From positions 124,001 through 188,000 of the forward strand of contig NZ_STGG01000064.1 in the NCBI RefSeq assembly GCF_005222695.1: DNA of 64,000 nt, read 5' to 3'. Position numbers and translations under genes: made by a program. Every line of letters begins with the position of its first letter. The stretch's first letter is position 1. Source of the DNA: Massilia sp. HP4. GTDB lineage: Bacteria > Pseudomonadota > Gammaproteobacteria > Burkholderiales > Burkholderiaceae_D. Below the pieces are notes generated by a model. The model ran no database searches and was not told the DNA's origin. It saw nothing but the letters and a program-made list of their open reading frames with translations. Of this stretch, positions 8,362-18,892 are shown one piece after another.

Positions 8362-8903
8362 GAAGCCTCCCACTGCACGCTGACCTGGAACCGCAGCGGG
8401 CGGTTCGGGTCCTGCTCCATCACTTCATGGCGCAGCAGGACCACGCTGCTGAACCATTCCTCGGCCTGCAGGCGCGTGATATAGGCCAGCATCTCATCGC
8501 TCGAGCGCGCTTCTGCGCTGATGCGCACCGTGCGCCGTTTCGCATCCGGTTCCAGCGCCAGCAGCGCAATCGTGTTCGGCGTGGCCTCGCCCAGCGCTGC
8601 CGCCAGGTCGCGCCACGGCAGGTTCAGTTGCAGGATGGCGGCGTTCACGGCCCCGGCCTGGGCCGGCGACACCGCGATCTTCGGCGCCGCCGGCGCCACC
8701 ACCGGGGGCGGCGCGCTGCGCGCGGCCAGCGCCGCCTGCAAGTCGCGCAATTGTTCTTGCTGTTCCAGGTAGCGCTGGCCCAGGAACAAGGCCGGGAGGC
8801 ACAGCGCCAGCACTGCGGGCGCCATGAACACCAGGCTCGGCGGCGCGCGGAACAGGGTGCGGCGCAGGCCCGGCGGCGCGAAATCGATGCGGGTGCGCTT
8901 CAT
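8358..8903 (-). CDS. PilN/GspL-C-like inner-membrane assembly protein
   Basis: 181 residues. A short basic cytoplasmic N terminus (MKRTRIDFAPPG) resembles the PilN segment that docks into PilM. It is followed by one membrane helix (about 27-43), a coiled-coil stretch (YLEQQEQLRDLQAALAA), and a small periplasmic alpha/beta domain ending FQVSVQWEAS. The pairing with the PilM-like gene upstream (4-bp ATGA overlap) and the PilO-like gene downstream (ATGA) fits an alignment subcomplex that links the cytoplasmic ATPase to the periplasm. Sequence identity to classical PilN is low by eye, so the assignment relies on topology and order. Confidence 0.78.
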   Translation of the reverse strand: MKRTRIDFAPPGLRRTLFRAPPSLVFMAPAVLALCLPALFLGQRYLEQQEQLRDLQAALAARSAPPPVVAPAAPKIAVSPAQAGAVNAAILQLNLPWRDLAAALGEATPNTIALLALEPDAKRRTVRISAEARSSDEMLAYITRLQAEEWFSSVVLLRHEVMEQDPNRPLRFQVSVQWEAS

Positions 8904-9719
8904 GCCGGTACTCCGGTGCGCGCCAGGCGCGCCAGTTCCGACCAGTCGTCGACCTGCTCGAGCAGGCTGCAGGCGAACTTCAGACGTCCCGGGCTGCTGG
9001 CCCAGGCCGCGGGCGCGGCGCCACTCAGTTGCAGGCGTTCGGGCCGCGCGATGCCGACCCGCAGCGCCTCGCGCGCCACATGGGAATCGAGCCAGTCGCG
9101 ATCGGCGCCGGCCGGGATCGGGCTGCTGCGCACCGCCGCCAGCTTGCGGCCTTCATAGGCCGCCAGCGACAGCACGCCGCCGTGGACCAGGCCGAACCAG
9201 GCCCCGCTCCTGCGCTCGCGGCGCCAGGCGTTCATCGCGGCGACCAATTGCGGGCTGACCTCGACCAGGTGGAAGCCGTGTTCATGGGCCGCCAGCGCCA
9301 GCGCATCGAGCAGGGCTACCGGCGCGGCCGCGGCCAGGAAAGGATCCGCCGCATCCCAGTCGGCGCTGATCTTCCACTCGGCCCCGTTAGCGCCGAACAG
9401 GTGCTGGAAGCGCAGCGCGGCGGCCGCCTCCAGGTCGCCCATGCGGGTCGCGCCCGGCGGCGGCGCGACCTGCCACAGCCGCACCAGTTCGTCGGCCAGC
9501 ACCACGCTGACCGGCCAGCCCCTGACCGGCAGGTCGGCAAACAGCAAGCGCAGACCCGGAGCCAGCGCATCGGGGGCGAACAGGTCGAGCGGCTGCTCGG
9601 ACAGGGCCAGCGGCGCCCCGCCGAACAGGCGGCCGGTCTTGACCAGGGCCAGGCCGTTGGCGGCCACGCCGATCCGCAGGGCTTGGCCCAGGCGCGGCAA
9701 GGATGGGGCGAAATGCAGT

Positions 9720-9727
<8 letters not shown>
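8900..9727 (-). CDS. PilM/GspL-N-like cytoplasmic protein
   Basis: 275 residues with no membrane helix. The sequence has an actin-like-ATPase flavour (LRIGVAANGLALVKTG near the N terminus, LSLAAYEGRKLAAV centrally) seen in PilM and the cytoplasmic part of GspL. It is shorter than typical PilM (about 350), and I cannot see a convincing phosphate-binding motif set, so nucleotide binding is doubtful. It overlaps the GspE stop by 8 bp and the PilN-like start by 4 bp. The expected role is to tie the secretion ATPase to the inner-membrane PilN/PilO-like pair. Confidence 0.72.
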
Positions 9728-11444
<1,717 letters not shown>

Positions 11445-11816
11445 GTTTAGAATTATTCAAACCTATTCAAATAGATTAGGTTTGCCTGTTGATTTCGCTA
11501 TCCCGCATGATCCATGCATGCGGGCTACATCGTTATCGAAGACGTTCTGCGACTATCAAATCGCGCAAAGCACGAAAAAAAACTTCTTTGCCAAGACAAT
11601 CTCGGGAACTATCTTCTGTTCTGGCCATCTTACAATCATCTGCGGCTGCATCGGGTTGCAGGTAAAGATGTTGGCGGTGAGTTCCACCGTCCCTGCCTGT
11701 GGAGGAGAAGGCGCTGGCTTGGCATATACATTGCCAGGTGAAACCGTCTCCAGTGAAGCAGGAATTCAACAGGAAAGCTGACCATGGTTAGCTTTGCGTA
11801 AGTTTGAAAGAACGGT
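11445..11816. promoter_or_regulatory. 372-bp intergenic gap upstream of gspE with an inverted repeat
   Basis: This gap is AT-richer than its flanks and separates gspF from gspE. No reading frame in it looks like a protein. A 78-codon frame on the minus strand has no family resemblance. A perfect inverted repeat, CCCGCATG-N7-CATGCGGG, lies at 11502-11524, about 60 bp upstream of the gspE start. It could be an operator or an mRNA hairpin; it has no T-run, so it is not a classical terminator. The gap probably holds the promoter for the gspE-to-redoxin unit. Confidence 0.45.
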
Positions 11817-13004
11817 TCACGACATGTCTCCCGCCAGGTCGAAGATCGGCATGTATAACAGCACCACGATGGCGCCCACCACCAGGCCGATGGCGGCCAT
11901 CAGGAGCGGCTCGAAGGTGCGCGTGAAGCGGTCGATCCAGCGCCCGATCTCGCCATCGTAGAAGGCGGCCGATTGGGTCAGCATCGGCCCCATCTCGCCG
12001 GTGCGCTCGCCCACGCGCAGCATGCGCAGCGAAATCGGCGTGGTCAGCCCGTTGGCCTCGAAGGCGTTCGACAGCGGCTGGCCGGCCTCGATCGCGGCGC
12101 GCGCCGCGGCCAGGTTGCGCGCCAGGTGGCCCGACACCATCGGCTGCACGGTCTCGATCGCGCCGACGATGGTGATGCCGCCCTCGGTCAGCATGCCCAG
12201 GGTCAGGTAAAGGCGCGACAGCTCGTACACGCGGGCCCGTTCGCCGATGCCCGGCAGGCGGGCCAGCAGGCGCGCCATGCCGCCGCTGCGCAGCAAATGG
12301 CGCACGCCGGCGACCAGCCCGGCGACCAGCAGCGCGGCCGCCACCAGGATCGCCGTGCCGTGGCCGGCCGCGAACTGGCCCCAGTCCAGCAGCAGTTGCG
12401 ACATCCACGGCAGGTCGCGGCCGGCGCCGTGGTAGACCTCGGCGAACTTCGGCACCACGTAGCCAATGAGAAAAGCGCTGACGCCGCCCCCGACCATCAA
12501 GAGGATCACCGGATAGATCGAGGCGCTGACGATCTTCGCGCGCACGGTATCGATGCGCTGCTGGTAGTCGATATAGCGGGCCAGCGCGCGCGGCAGGTCG
12601 CTGGTGCCTTCGGCGGCGCGCACGATGCCCACGTACAGCGGCGGGAACAGCGCCGGTTGCGCCGCCAGCACGCTCGAGAAGCGCTTGCCTTCGCGCAGGC
12701 CGCCCAGCAGCCGCTCCAGCACGCCGCGGGTGGCCGGTGCGCCCTCTTTCTCGAGCAGGGCTTCGAGGCTTTCCACGATGCCCAGGCCCGCATGCAGGAG
12801 CGCCAGCAGTTCCTGGCTGAACAGCACCAGCGAGAGCCTGGTGCCGCGCGGCTGCGCCAGCGCGGCGCCGCGCGCCGGTTCGACGGCGCTGACGAACAGG
12901 CCGCGCGCCTCGACCTGGCGGCGCGCGTCCTCTTCGTCGAGCGCGTCGACGACGACATTCGAGATCGACATATCGGGCGCGAGGGTACGAACGGCGAACT
13001 GCAT
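11817..13004 (-). CDS. gspF: T2SS inner-membrane platform protein, GspF-like
   Basis: 395 residues from the ATG at 13004, where the family sequence begins (MQFAVRTLAPDMSISNVVVD); the frame extends upstream as non-homologous sequence. Two repeated GspF/PilC domains are visible (about 60-180 and 265-385), with conserved patterns FSQELLALLHAGLGIVESLE and RVGERTGEMGPML. There are about three membrane helices near 165-190, 220-240 and 370-390. It organises the pseudopilus base with GspE. It lies 40 bp downstream of gspG and is separated from gspE by the long gap. Confidence 0.93.
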   Translation of the reverse strand: MQFAVRTLAPDMSISNVVVDALDEEDARRQVEARGLFVSAVEPARGAALAQPRGTRLSLVLFSQELLALLHAGLGIVESLEALLEKEGAPATRGVLERLLGGLREGKRFSSVLAAQPALFPPLYVGIVRAAEGTSDLPRALARYIDYQQRIDTVRAKIVSASIYPVILLMVGGGVSAFLIGYVVPKFAEVYHGAGRDLPWMSQLLLDWGQFAAGHGTAILVAAALLVAGLVAGVRHLLRSGGMARLLARLPGIGERARVYELSRLYLTLGMLTEGGITIVGAIETVQPMVSGHLARNLAAARAAIEAGQPLSNAFEANGLTTPISLRMLRVGERTGEMGPMLTQSAAFYDGEIGRWIDRFTRTFEPLLMAAIGLVVGAIVVLLYMPIFDLAGDMS

Positions 13005-13044
13005 GGAATGCCCGGCGAGTTGGTGCGGAAGCGAAAAGGGAATG

Positions 13045-13491
13045 TCAGTTCGACGAGATATCGGCGTTGTCGCCGGTGCCGCCCGGCTGTCCGTCCTTGC
13101 CGAGGGATAGCACCTCGTAGTCGCCGCGGGTTCCCGGCGCACGGTACTGGTAGGGATTGCCCCAGGGGTCGGGCGGGACCGCCTTTTTCAGGTAGGGGCC
13201 GTTCCACTTGGCGCCGGCGCTCGGCGGCGCCGTCATCAGGGCTGCCAGGCCCTCTTCGGTGGTCGGATAGCGGCCGACGTCGAGCCGGTAGGTGTCGAGC
13301 GTCTTGTCGAAGGCATCGATCTGGGCCTTGGCCGCGGTCACTTCGGATTTGCCGAGCTGCGAGAAGTACCTGGGGCCGACATAGGCGGCGAGCAGGCCGA
13401 TGATGACGATCACCACCAGCAGCTCCAGCAAGGTGAAGCCTGCGCTACGCCTGGCACGGACGACGGCGCCCTGTTTCATAGCAAAAACCAT
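13045..13491 (-). CDS. gspG: Major pseudopilin GspG
   Basis: 148 residues. The start at 13491 is chosen because AGGAG sits 8 bp upstream; an ATG 12 bp downstream at 13479 is also possible. It has a canonical prepilin site, SAGFTLLELLVVIVIIGLLA, with Glu at +5. The GspG signature follows: YRLDVGRYPTTEEGLAAL, then GPYLKKAVPPDPWGNPYQY, and a calcium-site-like C terminus SLGKDGQPGGTGDNADISSN. This is the clearest GspG in the locus and should be the major pseudopilus subunit. It heads a gspG-gspF unit, with a long AT-rich promoter region upstream. Confidence 0.95.
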   Translation of the reverse strand: MVFAMKQGAVVRARRSAGFTLLELLVVIVIIGLLAAYVGPRYFSQLGKSEVTAAKAQIDAFDKTLDTYRLDVGRYPTTEEGLAALMTAPPSAGAKWNGPYLKKAVPPDPWGNPYQYRAPGTRGDYEVLSLGKDGQPGGTGDNADISSN

Positions 13492-13864
13492 CAAGCGACT
13501 CCTAGATTGCTTCTTTGAAATCCTGCCCGTGAAAGGTAACACGCTGCTGAGCACAGCGACAACTGTTCTTTTCAAAAAAACACCACCTCATGCAAGCTTC
13601 ATAGACCTTAGTTACATGTAACAATCTTTTCTAAATTGCAATGACGCATATTTAAAACGGATGACAAATGCGGACAAACCACTATTTTCCATAGGAGAAA
13701 CCGAATTTAATCAGCGCAAGTTGTGAAAAGTCAAAATATTGCTTGTTAAACTTTTTTACACTTTTCTTAATTCAATTGATATATTTCTTAGCAACCTGAA
13801 CCTCAGGTATCACGCTGTGCCCCGCCCTATCCAGGCGAGAGAACCTCAACCACAAAGGCAAATC
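13492..13864. promoter_or_regulatory. AT-rich divergent intergenic region
   Basis: This 373-bp region lies between gspG (minus) and a PEP-CTERM gene (plus) and is markedly AT-rich compared with the window. It must hold both promoters. On the plus strand a TTTACA at 13755-13760 and a GATATA/TATATT stretch at 13778-13785 are a weak sigma-70-like pair. A perfect inverted repeat, ACCTGA-ACC-TCAGGT, lies at 13794-13808 just downstream, in the probable 5' leader of the PEP-CTERM gene, where a repressor could bind. No protein-like frame was seen, and no clear sigma-54 (-24/-12) element was found by eye. Confidence 0.45.
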
Positions 13865-14632
13865 ATGATCCGGAAATCGCAGATGGCGTTACCCTCCACC
13901 AGCACAATCACCAAGTTCGCCGGCGCCCTGCTGGCCGCCACGGTGCTCGCGGCCCCGGCCCAGGCCGGTGTCGTGCGCTTCAACGCCGACTACAGCATGC
14001 CTGTCGTGCATGGCGACACCTGGGTCGAAAGTGGGTACCAGCTTGTGTTCGATGCCTACAATTCCGATGCCGACAGCAATACCGCGGTCGGCTCGATCAT
14101 CGATGGTTCCGATCCATGGCCTTGCGTGGATATGGCCTGCCCGATCGGCGGCGACGGCAGCTATTACGGCGCCTTCAACGACAGCGTGGTTTGGCTCAGC
14201 TCGGCAACACAGGGCGCCCAATTCCAGCTCAAGTCGATCGACGCCAGCTTCATCGGGGCCTTCCCCGACCTGGGCACCTATCCGGCACTCTCCGGCCTGC
14301 TGCGCATGCAGGCGTTTCGCGCCGACAATAGCTACGAGGTGATCGACCTGCCCCTGTTCGGCCCGGGCGCCAACGGCTTCCAGTTCGCCACCTACGACCT
14401 GCTCGAGCCGTATGCAAGCATGAATTTCGTGGAAATCGCCATGTTCGGCATGGTGTGCAATGCCTCGCTCAGCTGCTCGGCGTTCGATTCAAATCAAGGG
14501 CAATTTGCCATCGACAACATCGTGCTGGCCGAAGTGCCGGAACCGGCCAGCGCCGCCATCTTCGGCCTCGGCCTGATGGGGCTGGTCGCCGGCGCCCGCC
14601 GCCGCAAAGCCAACGCCAACGTCAACGCCTGA
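13865..14632 (+). CDS. PEP-CTERM sorting-domain exported protein
   Basis: 255 residues from the ATG at 13865 (weak ribosome site CAAAGG). A signal peptide ends at AAPAQAG near residue 36. The body is beta-rich with paired cysteines (CVDMACP; CNASLSC). Just before the sorting tail is QGQFAIDNIVLA, the QFxxD-type motif I associate with one PEP-CTERM subfamily. The tail is VPEPASAAIFGLGLMGLVAG followed by ARRRK, which has the Pro-Glu-Pro box, membrane helix and basic end recognised by exosortases. Processing by XrtB encoded at 44-45 kb is the obvious hypothesis. The protease gene starts 28 bp downstream on the same strand and may be co-transcribed. Confidence 0.9.
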   Translation: MIRKSQMALPSTSTITKFAGALLAATVLAAPAQAGVVRFNADYSMPVVHGDTWVESGYQLVFDAYNSDADSNTAVGSIIDGSDPWPCVDMACPIGGDGSYYGAFNDSVVWLSSATQGAQFQLKSIDASFIGAFPDLGTYPALSGLLRMQAFRADNSYEVIDLPLFGPGANGFQFATYDLLEPYASMNFVEIAMFGMVCNASLSCSAFDSNQGQFAIDNIVLAEVPEPASAAIFGLGLMGLVAGARRRKANANVNA

Positions 14633-14660
14633 ACACCGCGAACCGAACAAGGATCCATCC

Positions 14661-17600
14661 ATGAAACTCCGTCCACTTTCAGCAGCGGTGCTGCTGGCCA
14701 TCTCCGGTTTCGCGCTCACGGCCCAGGCCGACGACGTACGCCGCCCCTACATCATCCAGCTGGCCGACCAGCCGGTCGCCTCGTATGACGGCACGGTCTC
14801 GGGCCTGAGCGCCACCAAGCCGGCCAGCGGCAAGCGCCTGGCGCTCGACAGCGCCAGCGTCCGCCTGTATAGCGGCTACCTCGACCAGAAAAAGGCCGTG
14901 GTGCGCAGCGCGATCGGCAATGCGCCGGTGCTGCACGACTACAAGCTGGTCCTCAACGGCTTCGCGGCCCTGCTGACCGACGCCGAAGTGCGTACCCTGA
15001 TGGCGCGCGGCGACGTGGTCTCGATCACGCTCGACACGCCGCGCGAACTGACCACCACCTTCACGCCGTCCTTCCTCGACCTGGACAAGCCGAACGGCGC
15101 CTGGGCCCAGCTCGGCGGCCTCGACGAAGCGGGCGAAGACATCATCATCGGCATCGTCGACGGCGGCGTCTGGCCCGAAAACCCGGCCTATGCCGACCGC
15201 GTCGACGCCAACGGCAAGCCGACCTTCAGCGACAGCGGCACCCTGGTCTACGACGCGCCGCCGGCGCGCTTTGCCGGCGACTGCCAGACCGGCGAAGGCT
15301 TCACCACCGCCAGCTGCAACAACAAGCTGATCGGCGCGCACTACTTCGACAGCGGCTTCAAGGCGTCCGGCCGCGTCCCGCACTGGAGCGAATTCAACTC
15401 GTCGCCGCGCGACTCGATCGGCGGCACCGCCGGCGAAGGCGGCCACGGCACCCACGTGTCGACCACCGCGGGCGGCAACCACGGCGTCGACGTAACCGTC
15501 GGCGGCGTCAGCGTCGGCGCCATGTCCGGCATCGCGCCGCGCGCCCGCATCTCATCGTACAAGGTGTGCTGGACCTATGTCGACCCGTCGGTCGCGATCG
15601 GCCGCCGCAACAGCTGCTACGGCAGCGACAGCGTGGCCGCGATCGAAAAGGCGGTGGCCGACGGCGTCCACGTGATCAACTACTCGATCAGCGGCGGCCT
15701 GACCCTCACCGACTCGGTCGAGCAAGCCTTCTTCGCCGCCTCCAACGCCGGCGTGATCGCCGTGGCCTCGGCCGGCAACGACGGTCCGGGCAACCAGGTC
15801 GCCCACATCAGCCCATGGCATACGACGGTTGCGGCCTCGACCCATAACCGCGAGCTGCAGGCCAAGGTCACCCTCGGCAACAACCGGCAATACACCGGCG
15901 CCTCGATGAATCCGACGCCGCTGCCGGCCGCGCCGCTGGTCGATGCCGCCAACGCGGGCCTGCCGGGCGCGAATCCCGAACGCCTCGGCTACTGCTACAG
16001 CGGCCAGTTCGACGGCGGCGCCGCCGTGCTCGATCCGGCCAAGGTGGCCGGCAAGATCGTGATCTGCAACCGCGGCCTGAACGACCGCGTCGACAAGAGC
16101 CGCGCCGTGCTCGAGGCCGGCGGCGTCGGCATGATCCAGGTGGACAACGGCACCGGCCTGGTGGCCGACATCCACTCGGTGCCATCGGTGCACGTGACCG
16201 CCAACGATGGCCGCGACATCCGCGCCTATGCGGCCTCGGTCGCGGCCGCCACCGCGGCGATCGGCAAGTTCGCGATCGGCACCTCGTCGGTGGCAGCGCC
16301 GATGATGGCCAGCTTCTCGTCGCGCGGCCCGAACCGCCACGACGCCAACGTGCTCAAGCCCGACCTGACCGCGCCGGGCGTGGACATCATCGCCGGCACC
16401 AGCCCGGCCCAGACCGAAGCCCAGCGCGCCGACATCGTCAACGGCACCCTGGTGCCCGAATATGCCTTCGAGTCGATGAACGGCACCTCGATGTCGGCGC
16501 CGCACGTGACCGGCCTGTCTGCGCTGTTGCGGCAGAAATACCCGAACTGGTCGCCGTCGATGATCAAGTCGGCCCTCATGACGACCGCGACCGATACCTT
16601 CAACGATGGCCAGCCGGGCGACATGAACGGCCGGCTGCCGTTCGCCCAGGGCGCCGGCCACGTCAATCCGACCGCCGCGCTCAACCCGGGCCTGGTCTAC
16701 GGTATCAGCGAGCTGGACTACCGTAAATACATGTGCGGCGCCGGCGTCAGCGCGCAGTGCAGCGCCGGCCAGATCGCCGGCTACGACCTGAACCTGCCGT
16801 CGATCACCGTCGGCAATGTGCTGGGCGCGGTCACCGTCAACCGCTCGGTGACCAACGTCGGCACCCAGGCCGCGACCTATACCGCCACCTCCCAGATGCA
16901 GGGCTTCGCCGCCGTCGTGGCGCCGGCCTCGCTGCAACTGGCGCCGGGCGAGACCAAGTCGTTCAGCGTCACGCTGACCCGCGACGGCGCGGCCGAGAAT
17001 GTCTGGCAGTATGGCCAGCTGACCTGGACCGACGGCGTGCACCGGGTGCGTAGCCCGATCGCCGCGCGTTCTGGCCGTCCATTGATCGCGCCTGTGGTGA
17101 TCACCAGCGACCGTGCCAGCGGCGCCAAGCCGATGTCGATCAGCACCGGCTTCTCGGGCAAGATGAGCTCGGTGGTCGGCGGCCTGAAGGAAATCGTGCG
17201 CACGCCGTACACGCTGGACCCGGCCGCGCCCGGCTCAGTCGACACCGTGCCGCTGATGGCCAGCGCCTGCCTGAGGGGCGACACCGGCACCCGCATGCAG
17301 ACCGTCACCTTCACCGCCAACACCATGGCAGCCCTGTTCGAGACCTTCGACCGCGATACCTCGGGCCAGGGCGGCGATGACTTCGACCTGGTGCTGATCA
17401 ATGCCGCCGGCACGCCGGTGGCCTCGTCGGCGACGTTCGGCTCGAACGAAGCGATCGCCCTGGCGGCGCCCGCTCCCGGCACCTATCGCCTGTGCACGAT
17501 CGCCTACAGCACCGCCGATGGCCAGCCATCGACCTACGGCCTGCATGCGGTGATCGTGAACACCAGCGACAAGGGCGGCAACCTGCGCGCCGCCGTACCA

Positions 17601-17804
17601 GCCACGGTGTATGCCGGCGGCAAGGCCACGGTGCCGGTCAGCTGGTCGGGCCTGGCGAGCGGCAAGCGCTTCCTGGGCGCGGTGCACCTGCTGGACAATA
17701 ACGGCGCGGTCGGTTCGACCACCGTGGTGCAGGTCGAGACCAACCAGCCGGTGCCGCTGGGCGAACGCCAGCAGCGCGACAAGTTCAAGAACGGGAAGAT
17801 CTGA
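14661..17804 (+). CDS. Secreted subtilisin-like (S8) serine protease with PA and Fn3-like domains
   Basis: 1047 residues. The start at 14661 has AAGGAT upstream. A signal peptide (1-23) ends AQADD. An I9-type propeptide follows (about 28-125, PYIIQLADQPVASYDG). The catalytic triad is complete: Asp in IIGIVDGGVWPEN (near 166), His in GGHGTHVST (near 265) and Ser in NGTSMSAPHVTG (near 610). A PA-like insert (about 420-540) and the C-terminal subtilase Fn3-like domain (about 700-800) give a plant-subtilase/cucumisin-like arrangement. A further beta-rich domain (about 850-1030) is of PPC type by eye. There is no PEP-CTERM tail; the end is basic (KFKNGKI). It is likely released outside the cell. 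A strong terminator follows. Confidence 0.95.
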   Translation: MKLRPLSAAVLLAISGFALTAQADDVRRPYIIQLADQPVASYDGTVSGLSATKPASGKRLALDSASVRLYSGYLDQKKAVVRSAIGNAPVLHDYKLVLNGFAALLTDAEVRTLMARGDVVSITLDTPRELTTTFTPSFLDLDKPNGAWAQLGGLDEAGEDIIIGIVDGGVWPENPAYADRVDANGKPTFSDSGTLVYDAPPARFAGDCQTGEGFTTASCNNKLIGAHYFDSGFKASGRVPHWSEFNSSPRDSIGGTAGEGGHGTHVSTTAGGNHGVDVTVGGVSVGAMSGIAPRARISSYKVCWTYVDPSVAIGRRNSCYGSDSVAAIEKAVADGVHVINYSISGGLTLTDSVEQAFFAASNAGVIAVASAGNDGPGNQVAHISPWHTTVAASTHNRELQAKVTLGNNRQYTGASMNPTPLPAAPLVDAANAGLPGANPERLGYCYSGQFDGGAAVLDPAKVAGKIVICNRGLNDRVDKSRAVLEAGGVGMIQVDNGTGLVADIHSVPSVHVTANDGRDIRAYAASVAAATAAIGKFAIGTSSVAAPMMASFSSRGPNRHDANVLKPDLTAPGVDIIAGTSPAQTEAQRADIVNGTLVPEYAFESMNGTSMSAPHVTGLSALLRQKYPNWSPSMIKSALMTTATDTFNDGQPGDMNGRLPFAQGAGHVNPTAALNPGLVYGISELDYRKYMCGAGVSAQCSAGQIAGYDLNLPSITVGNVLGAVTVNRSVTNVGTQAATYTATSQMQGFAAVVAPASLQLAPGETKSFSVTLTRDGAAENVWQYGQLTWTDGVHRVRSPIAARSGRPLIAPVVITSDRASGAKPMSISTGFSGKMSSVVGGLKEIVRTPYTLDPAAPGSVDTVPLMASACLRGDTGTRMQTVTFTANTMAALFETFDRDTSGQGGDDFDLVLINAAGTPVASSATFGSNEAIALAAPAPGTYRLCTIAYSTADGQPSTYGLHAVIVNTSDKGGNLRAAVPATVYAGGKATVPVSWSGLASGKRFLGAVHLLDNNGAVGSTTVVQVETNQPVPLGERQQRDKFKNGKI

Positions 17805-17848
17805 GCTGGACTGACGGCATGGGGGCTGTGCCCCCTGCCCAATGAACA

Positions 17849-17878
17849 CTGCGCGCCCTCGGGCGCGCAGTTTTTTTT
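17849..17878 (+). terminator. Rho-independent terminator after the protease gene
   Basis: A perfect GC-rich stem, CTGCGCGCCC paired with GGGCGCGCAG (17849-17858 and 17861-17870), is followed by eight T residues. It lies 45 bp after the protease stop and ends the plus-strand PEP-CTERM/protease unit. Confidence 0.9.
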
Positions 17879-17910
17879 GGAGAACTGCCTATCGCCTCAG
17901 GCAGGTTCGC

Positions 17911-18330
17911 TCAGGTCGCCGGCGATCCCGACCCCAGCTGGCAGGTATTGGCCGCGCACACCGCGCCCGGATCGGGCCGGTGGATGCAGATCGACATTTC
18001 GCCAGTACGCTGGATCTCGGCCTGGCGCTCGGTCTTCGAGCGTTCGGCCAGGGCAAGCAATGCCTTTTCGTCCGTTTTCGCGGTCGAGTACGGCAGGTAT
18101 TCCTGCGGACCGCCGCAGGCGAGCGCGCCAACCGGCAGCGAGCGACATTGCGCATTATCGGTGCAGGTCGGCGTGCCGATCAGGCGCTTGATCTCTGAGA
18201 CGGTGGCGCCGGGCTGGAGCGCGACCACGGGCGGCGCGCCGTCCTTGACGGGTGGCGTGGCCGAATCGTGGGCTTGGGTGGTGCAGGCGGCGGTTGCGCC
18301 GAACAGGAGAATGAGGATGAGATTTTTCAT
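17911..18330 (-). CDS. Small putative lipoprotein, function unknown
   Basis: 139 residues from the ATG at 18330; a longer frame upstream is not signal-like. The lipobox is GATAACTTQ with Cys16. The mature protein is hydrophilic with seven further cysteines in clusters (TCTDNAQCRSLP, ALACGG, SICIHRP, VCAANTCQLG), suggesting a disulfide-stabilised domain in the periplasm. A pattern of this type is common among uncharacterised betaproteobacterial and xanthomonad proteins, but I cannot name a function. It is convergent with the protease gene and stands alone. Confidence 0.65.
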   Translation of the reverse strand: MKNLILILLFGATAACTTQAHDSATPPVKDGAPPVVALQPGATVSEIKRLIGTPTCTDNAQCRSLPVGALACGGPQEYLPYSTAKTDEKALLALAERSKTERQAEIQRTGEMSICIHRPDPGAVCAANTCQLGSGSPAT

Positions 18331-18461
18331 GCCGCAATCTTCGCCCGCACCGTACAAGTGGTCAAGTAGCACACATTAACGCATTGTCACCAGATGTATC
18401 GGCTTGCTTGTCGCAGCTTAGTTACGGAACGAAAGCCGGTTCGAATTTTGCCTGCAGGAAA

Positions 18462-18491
18462 TTGTGCCGTGGAAAATTTACTCGCTACAAT
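18462..18491 (+). promoter_or_regulatory. Possible sigma-70 promoter for the small lipoprotein gene
   Basis: TTGTGC at 18462-18467 and TACAAT at 18486-18491 are separated by 18 bp in locally AT-rich sequence, about 35 bp upstream of the ATG at 18527. Both boxes match four to five of six consensus positions. Confidence 0.4.
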
Positions 18492-18526
18492 AGCTTCGTT
18501 ACAAACGAGTTTGTACGAGTTCACAC

Positions 18527-18841
18527 ATGCCCTTCCCGCGCCTTGCCTTCACCCTGTTCCTCACTTCCCTCCTCGCCGCCTGTGGTGGCGGCGTCGCAAC
18601 CGAAGCGCCCCTGCCAATGACGACGGCAACGGCGGCGGCCACCGTGAGCGCCCCGCCAGCGACCACGGCCGCCGCGCTGTCTGCCCCGGCATTCGCGAGC
18701 GTCGCCACGGCCACGATGCCGGCCCCCGACTGCGCCCCTGAAGGATGCGCCAGCCTGCGCATCATCGACGGCAATGCCGAAGCCTGGCGCATCGACGCCG
18801 AGCGCCGCGCCGCCCTCGACGCCCGCCTGGCCCAGCTCTGA
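18527..18841 (+). CDS. Very small putative lipoprotein
   Basis: 104 residues. A lipobox occurs as SLLAACGGG (Cys19). An Ala/Thr-rich low-complexity stretch (about 25-65) follows, then a short conserved-looking end, CAPEGCASLRIIDGNAEAWR, with two cysteines. There is a plausible promoter just upstream but no obvious ribosome site. Function is unknown. It could be a short cell-envelope lipoprotein; the alternative is a spurious frame, though the lipobox and promoter argue against that. Confidence 0.55.
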   Translation: MPFPRLAFTLFLTSLLAACGGGVATEAPLPMTTATAAATVSAPPATTAAALSAPAFASVATATMPAPDCAPEGCASLRIIDGNAEAWRIDAERRAALDARLAQL

Positions 18842-18846
18842 CAAGC

Positions 18847-18870
18847 AAAAGGCGCGCCTCTCGGCGCGCC
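18847..18870 (-). terminator. Hairpin terminator of the minus-strand PEP-CTERM unit
   Basis: GGCGCGCC at 18851-18858 pairs with GGCGCGCC at 18863-18870 around a TCTC loop. Read on the minus strand the stem is followed by TTTTG, giving a terminator 23 bp after the stop of the PEP-CTERM gene ending at 18893. On the plus strand there is no T-run. Confidence 0.7.
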
Positions 18871-18892
18871 CTCGCTCAAGCATGCGGCACGA

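Noticed and set aside
11533-11769. A 78-codon minus-strand frame in the gap upstream of gspE
   Set aside because: No ribosome site, no family resemblance and composition unlike coding sequence here; treated as non-coding.
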